In this document: piece after piece, positions 6,605-9,822 of the stretch
How positions within the stretch are numbered: position 1 is the stretch's first letter
Layout: the number at the start of each line of letters is the position of its first letter
Source: Ruminococcus sp.
GTDB taxonomy: Bacteria; Bacillota_A; Clostridia; Oscillospirales; Ruminococcaceae
Assembly: GCA_017418765.1 (NCBI GenBank)
Contig: JAFOMV010000167.1
Coordinates: 1-9,822, forward strand
Length of the DNA: 9,822 bases
Direction of reading: 5' to 3'
The notes under the pieces: generated by a model
The model's database searches: none
What the model was told of the DNA's origin: nothing
What the model saw: the letters and a program-made list of their open reading frames with translations, nothing else
Program-made: the position numbers and the translations under genes

Positions 6605-7062
6605 ACATTCTCCTGCTTTCCGAGGAATTTGCGGAGTTCCTCGTTTTCTTTCTCAAGCTTATCAAGACGCATTATAAGCTCTTTATTGGCAAGTTCAAGA
6701 GTTTCCACTCTGTTCGCCATATCATCTGATGTATTCTCTGAAAGACCGTTGAGTGCAGTTACTATACCGGAATTTATGCCGTTCTGTTCTTCTGTGATAG
6801 GCTCTACATAGAACTTAGTCAGCTTGCGGATGACCTTTTTGAAAAAAACTTTCAGCGGATTTCCTTTCAGCTCCTTGTATGGCTGAACATTGTAGTTTGA
6901 GTTGAGGAAATCAAGAGCCTCCTTAACTGAGCCGCCAGCCTGCGGAGTTTTCTTATAGGGCACATCCTCAAAGCTGAGCATATCTCCTGTGAGGCCTTTT
7001 TCTTTTATCTCACGCTTTATGTCAGCCATTATTTCCTCAATGTTTATGTTGTTCTCTTTCAT
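6601..7062 (-). CDS. Small amphipathic-helix / coiled-coil protein of the polysaccharide operon
   Basis: This 153-residue protein has no recognised enzyme domain. It begins with a charged segment, NIEEIMADIKREIKEKG (7-23), then a less ordered region (about 24-60). Next comes a basic amphipathic helix, NPLKVFFKKVIRKLTKFYVEPI (68-89), followed by EEQNGINSGIVTALNGL (91-107). A heptad-patterned coiled coil closes it (about 115-148; leucines in VETLELANKELIMRLDKLEKENEEL). I recall similar IEEIM...EIKEKG starts and KFY..PI..EQN motifs in clostridial polysaccharide gene clusters, sometimes fused to methyltransferases, but no function is established that I know of. It may be a membrane-surface scaffold or length-control partner. 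I chose the ATG at 7062, with AAAGGA 6 bases upstream, over an in-frame TTG at 7077. Its stop overlaps the next start (ATGA). Confidence 0.75.
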   Translation of the reverse strand: MKENNINIEEIMADIKREIKEKGLTGDMLSFEDVPYKKTPQAGGSVKEALDFLNSNYNVQPYKELKGNPLKVFFKKVIRKLTKFYVEPITEEQNGINSGIVTALNGLSENTSDDMANRVETLELANKELIMRLDKLEKENEELRKFLGKQENV

Positions 7063-7068
7063 TTTTTG

Positions 7069-7074
7069 TCCTTT
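7069..7074 (-). promoter_or_regulatory. Ribosome-binding site deciding the coiled-coil protein start
   Basis: AAAGGA (minus strand, 7074-7069) lies 6 bases before the ATG at 7062 and therefore favours it over the TTG codon at 7077, which the site would overlap. Confidence 0.75.
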
Positions 7075-7086
7075 CAAGTTTTATTG

Positions 7087-7098
7087 ATACAGCTGTAT
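7087..7098. other. 12-bp perfect palindrome between two operon genes
   Basis: ATACAGCTGTAT is a perfect inverted repeat in the 38-base gap between the methyltransferase stop (7101) and the coiled-coil gene. It could be a weak protein-binding site or chance. No promoter accompanies it. Confidence 0.3.
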
Positions 7099-7100
7099 GC

Positions 7101-8126
7101 TCACTTCTTTATGGCAACAGCCGCATAGTCCTGACTGCCGAATATCATATCCGAGACTTTCTTCATAGCCTTGTTGAATTCCTCACTTTCGCCTCCGCTT
7201 ATTTTCAGCTCAGGTATGCTGTGAGGAGGTCTGCTCTGCTCGGTGTAGATTATCTCCACATCCGTGAAGCCTGCCTTTTCAAGGAAGTACTGCAAAGTCA
7301 GCGGATGTACGGGCTTGATGTGGGAGGGGTCGATGTAGAAAGCATTTGTATATATGGAAAGGGATGTAGGATTCGGAGTCTCGATGATGATACATCCGCC
7401 CTTTTCCAGCTTTTCGTAAGCGGTATTGCAGAGGGCGATTATCTCGCCTGTTTTCATATGCTCCACCACCTGCCCCACGAATATGCCGTCGGTCTTTTCC
7501 ATTTTTGCAAGATAAGCCGTACCGTCGCCGCAGTGAGCTTTCAGCCCCTTGCTGATGCAGTAGTCGGTGTATGGCTCGTATATGTCAACTCCCTCTGCGT
7601 TGATGCCGTTATCCTTCATCAGTGAGAGGAATTCTCCACGTCCGCAGCCGATATCAAGAACGTGTTTCTTGTCCCTGAAGTATTTCAGGTAAGCCTCCTG
7701 CGCCTTCTTCACGCTTTCGATACTTCCACGGAAACGGTTCTCAAAATCGAAATAGTCGATATCGGTGTAATCGTCCGAAACACTGACAGGAACCGAAACA
7801 GCGGCTTTTTCGTATACAACTCCGGTCTTCCTGCCGCCCGCTGCCGATTTCTTTTCAAGTGAACGCACCTTTGACTTGACAAATTCCGTTTCACTGCCAA
7901 GGCGTTCAAGAAGCGCATTATTATTGCGGACGTTGACGCTTACGGTATCAAGGTCACGGCGCAGATCACTTTCGTTCTCTTTAAGCGGCACACGGCTGCT
8001 GCCGATATCCTTGTCGAGAGCCTCGAATGCAGGGAGGATACAGCCGAAAATACGCCTTTTCAGCCATCCCTTTATGCCTTTCGCATTGTTTATATCGTAC
8101 AGGAATTTAGAAATATTACTGCTCAT
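7101..8126 (-). CDS. SAM-dependent methyltransferase with N-terminal amphipathic/coiled-coil region
   Basis: Counted from the ATG at 8126, this 341-residue protein has two parts. Residues 1-95 contain a basic amphipathic helix (GIKGWLKRRIFGCILPAFEAL, about 17-37) and a charged helical stretch with coiled-coil character (about 50-95). Residues 120-341 are a class I Rossmann methyltransferase. Motif I is VLDIGCGRGEF (156-166), followed by GVDIYEP (179-185), GQVVEHM (218-224), IIETPNP (247-253) and DPSHIKPVHPLTLQYFLEKAGF. That last pattern is shared with polysaccharide methyltransferases of the WbdD type. It probably methylates a sugar of the glycan or its non-reducing end. No kinase domain, present in E. 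coli WbdD, is visible. An in-frame ATG at 8141 has no ribosome site, whereas the 8126 ATG has GGAG 9 bases upstream. It starts 2 bases after the wzt stop. Confidence 0.88.
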   Translation of the reverse strand: MSSNISKFLYDINNAKGIKGWLKRRIFGCILPAFEALDKDIGSSRVPLKENESDLRRDLDTVSVNVRNNNALLERLGSETEFVKSKVRSLEKKSAAGGRKTGVVYEKAAVSVPVSVSDDYTDIDYFDFENRFRGSIESVKKAQEAYLKYFRDKKHVLDIGCGRGEFLSLMKDNGINAEGVDIYEPYTDYCISKGLKAHCGDGTAYLAKMEKTDGIFVGQVVEHMKTGEIIALCNTAYEKLEKGGCIIIETPNPTSLSIYTNAFYIDPSHIKPVHPLTLQYFLEKAGFTDVEIIYTEQSRPPHSIPELKISGGESEEFNKAMKKVSDMIFGSQDYAAVAIKK

Positions 8127-8128
8127 AG

Positions 8129-9337
8129 TCAGACACTCCATTTATGTTTTATTCTCGTTATTCCTGCGTCTCCTGTGTTCGATATCATTTCTGCCTTGTA
8201 TATCTGTCGGCAGTAATCCACGGGGATGCCGTCCCCTGTTTCAATGGCGAAGTCGAAGCTGTATTCCGACGGAAGGAGCAGAACGTCCTCCAGTATTATT
8301 TCGGCTTTTCCGTCTTTTGTCAGGGTTATGTCACCTGTGCGGTCTATCCTTGTGTTAGTGCCGTAGCACTGTATGCCCTCACGGTTGAAAATGCCTATTC
8401 CGAAAACAGCGTCCTCAACGGTCTCGCTGACGGTATAGTCGATAACAAAGCGAATAGTCTCGCCTGTGCGGAAAATATTCTTCTCTTTGCCGTCCTCGCC
8501 GTATGAAGTTATGGACTTTATACGTGCCTTGCCATTGCCCCAGCGTTTGCCGTTTTCCTCTGTAGGAACTTCGGTATTGCTGACTTTTCCGTTATCCTGC
8601 ATTTCACGGCTCATGAAATCAAGATATTCCAGGTCAACTTCTTTCGGAGGTCCCATAGCTTTGATAAGACCGTCATATATCCAGATGGAGCGGTCACATA
8701 TCTGCTCTATCTGACCGAGAGAGTGGGAAACAATAACAATAGTAGTCCCCTGAGCCTTTATCTCTTTCAGCCTTGCGAAGCATTTAGCCTGAAAGTTTGC
8801 ATCGCCAACAGCCAGTATCTCGTCGATGAGGAGTATGTCTGCGTCAACGTTTATCGCAACGGAAAATGCAAGACGCATATACATACCTGATGAGTAGGTG
8901 CGTACAGGGTCATCAATAAACTGTTCGAGCTCTGAAAAAGCTATGATATCATCAAGTCTTGCGTCTATTTCCTTTTTTGTCAGACCGAAAATAGCGGCGT
9001 TGGTGTAGATATTCTCTCTGCCGCTCATATCGGGATGAAAGCCTGCACCAAGCTCGATAAGGCTTGAAACACGTCCGTTCATGATTATGGTGCCGCTGTC
9101 AGGATACATTATCTTTGTAAGAAGCTTCAAAGTTGTGCTCTTGCCGCAGCCGTTTCTGCCGATAAGTCCGACAGCTTCGCCCTTGTTTACAGTAAAGCTT
9201 ATGCCTTTGAGCACCTGTCGCTTTTCGTATCTGTTCCTTTTTCGGAAAAGCAGTCTTTCTTTCAGCTGCGAGCCTTTGTCAAGGTAGACCTTGAAGCTTT
9301 TGGTTATATCCTTTACGATTATTGCCTGTTCACTCAT
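8129..9337 (-). CDS. wzt: ABC transporter ATPase of polysaccharide export, with Wzt-type C-terminal domain
   Basis: This 402-residue protein pairs an ABC ATPase domain with a C-terminal beta-rich domain. ATPase motifs, numbered from the ATG at 9337, are Walker A GRNGCGKST (60-68), signature YSSGMYMRLAF (148-158), Walker B ILLIDEILAVGD (168-179) and switch histidine H205 in IVIVSHS. After a linker come KRWGNGKARI and a domain (about 265-395) resembling Wzt_C. In Gram-negative O-antigen systems that domain binds the modified end of the finished glycan and selects it for export. The protein should energise the Wzm-like permease at the inner membrane. The wzm stop and this ATG share one base (TGATG), and GGAGG (9349-9345) lies 7 bases before the ATG. 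A GTG at 9340 is the alternative start, only 4 bases from that site. Confidence 0.93.
   Translation of the reverse strand: MSEQAIIVKDITKSFKVYLDKGSQLKERLLFRKRNRYEKRQVLKGISFTVNKGEAVGLIGRNGCGKSTTLKLLTKIMYPDSGTIIMNGRVSSLIELGAGFHPDMSGRENIYTNAAIFGLTKKEIDARLDDIIAFSELEQFIDDPVRTYSSGMYMRLAFSVAINVDADILLIDEILAVGDANFQAKCFARLKEIKAQGTTIVIVSHSLGQIEQICDRSIWIYDGLIKAMGPPKEVDLEYLDFMSREMQDNGKVSNTEVPTEENGKRWGNGKARIKSITSYGEDGKEKNIFRTGETIRFVIDYTVSETVEDAVFGIGIFNREGIQCYGTNTRIDRTGDITLTKDGKAEIILEDVLLLPSEYSFDFAIETGDGIPVDYCRQIYKAEMISNTGDAGITRIKHKWSV
8136..8139 (-). promoter_or_regulatory. Ribosome-binding site deciding the methyltransferase start
   Basis: GGAG (minus strand, 8139-8136) inside the 3' end of wzt lies 9 bases before the ATG at 8126. 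The upstream in-frame ATG (8141) overlaps this site and lacks one of its own. Confidence 0.65.
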
Positions 9338-9822
9338 CACAGTTCCTCCGCAAAGCGTCTCTGAAGCTTGTTGAAAACGATACCGCCGAAAATAAGGAAG
9401 AATACTCCCAGACCTGCCGCAGAAATGAGAGAGGTCAGGTCGGGCATCTGCTTGTAGTAAAGCACATCACGGTAGCAGCCTATGACATGGGTCATGGGGT
9501 TGAGACCGAAAACAGGCAGAAGTCTGTCAGGTATCATGGACTTGTCGTACATTATGGGAGTCATATACATCCAGACCATAGAGACTATACCGAGAATATG
9601 TTCAAGGTCACGGAAGTATACTGTCACAGCAGATGTCAGCAGAGCCATTCCCAGAGCAAGGAGATATTCCACCGCCATTATTACGGGAAGCGTCAGCAGG
9701 GCGGCGAAGTTGAAGCCTGTCCCTGAGACTATGATTACTGCGAATATTACAAGGAAGCACAGCAGCATATTGACGAAGCAGCTTGTGACATAGGATATGG
9801 GGATGACCATACGTGGGAAGTA
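9337..9822 (-). CDS. wzm: ABC-2 type polysaccharide export permease, C-terminal part (5' end outside window)
   Basis: The frame is open from the right edge to a TGA at 9339-9337, giving 161 visible residues. The first visible residues, YFPRMVIPIS, match the family motif that precedes a membrane helix. Several hydrophobic segments follow: around FVNMLLCFLVIFAVIIV; LLTLPVIMAVEYLLALGMALLTS; LGIVSMVWMYMTPIMYD; and LISAAGLGVFFLIFGGIVF. The stretch VYFRDLEHILGIVSMVWMYMTPIMY is characteristic of Wzm/KpsM/TagG-type permeases, and LNPMTHVI and a short basic tail (NKLQRRFAEEL) complete it. With the adjacent ATPase it would form the channel that carries a lipid-linked polysaccharide across the cytoplasmic membrane. 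The ATG at 9810 is internal, as the conserved motif begins before it. The operon promoter must lie to the right of the window. Confidence 0.92.
   Translation of the reverse strand, partial: YFPRMVIPISYVTSCFVNMLLCFLVIFAVIIVSGTGFNFAALLTLPVIMAVEYLLALGMALLTSAVTVYFRDLEHILGIVSMVWMYMTPIMYDKSMIPDRLLPVFGLNPMTHVIGCYRDVLYYKQMPDLTSLISAAGLGVFFLIFGGIVFNKLQRRFAEEL
9345..9349 (-). promoter_or_regulatory. Ribosome-binding site of wzt inside the end of wzm
   Basis: GGAGG (minus strand, 9349-9345) is 7 bases before the ATG at 9337 and only 4 before the GTG at 9340. The spacing favours the ATG, which overlaps the wzm stop as TGATG. Confidence 0.7.

Noticed and set aside
7221..7625. Plus-strand open frame of 134 codons opposite the methyltransferase
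   Set aside because: The methyltransferase motifs on the minus strand explain the sequence; the opposite frame has no domain.
7876..8358. Plus-strand open frame of 160 codons rich in Ser, Arg and Leu
   Set aside because: It spans the junction of the methyltransferase and wzt genes on the opposite strand, and its composition is typical of an antisense shadow.
9322..9726. Plus-strand open frame of 134 codons near the right edge
   Set aside because: It is antisense to the permease and the start of the ATPase, and its His/Gln/Arg-rich product is typical of a shadow frame.

Overview
The window looks like a chromosomal segment of a low-to-moderate GC Gram-positive anaerobe of the Clostridia, most likely Ruminococcus or a close relative. 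This is inferred from the secG-rnr gene order, strong GGAGG-type ribosome sites, codon use, and a Wzm/Wzt-type export operon with clostridial-style coiled-coil partner proteins. The genus is a judgement from sequence style and was not tested by a search. No mobile element, tRNA, rRNA or CRISPR array was seen, and all intergenic stretches are under 160 bases.

Left part, plus strand (1-917): the C-terminal end of a GT4 glycosyltransferase is followed by a small Sfp-type 4'-phosphopantetheinyl transferase. A degenerate 7-base tandem repeat spans the glycosyltransferase stop codon.

Middle, plus strand (918-5376): a strong extended -10 promoter (971-999) drives secG (SecYEG translocon subunit). 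A 12-bp hairpin follows, then rnr (RNase R), a Ser/Thr-linker lipoprotein possibly related to the IseA endopeptidase inhibitors, and a membrane-anchored GT2 glycosyltransferase of the GtrB/CsbB/DPM1-like type. No other promoter was recognised between secG and 5376, so these may share one transcript with partial termination after secG. smpB, which often follows rnr in Firmicutes, is not here.

Convergent junction (5377-5530): two large tandem stem-loops sit between the converging operons. The 5478-5526 hairpin has a T-rich tail only on the plus strand. The more elaborate 5388-5466 structure, which has an inner hairpin, has a T tail only on the minus strand.

Right part, minus strand (9822 down to 5531): a tightly packed operon reads wzm-like ABC permease (5' end outside the window), wzt-like ATPase with a C-terminal glycan-recognition-type domain, SAM methyltransferase with an N-terminal amphipathic/coiled-coil region, a small amphipathic/coiled-coil protein, and a GT4 glycosyltransferase. 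The genes overlap or nearly abut (TGATG, 2 bases, 38 bases, ATGA). Together they suggest ABC-dependent synthesis, end modification and export of a surface polysaccharide. By analogy with the Gram-negative WbdD/Wzt systems, the methyltransferase and coiled-coil proteins could control chain ends or length, but that is inference. This module is the most interesting part of the window.
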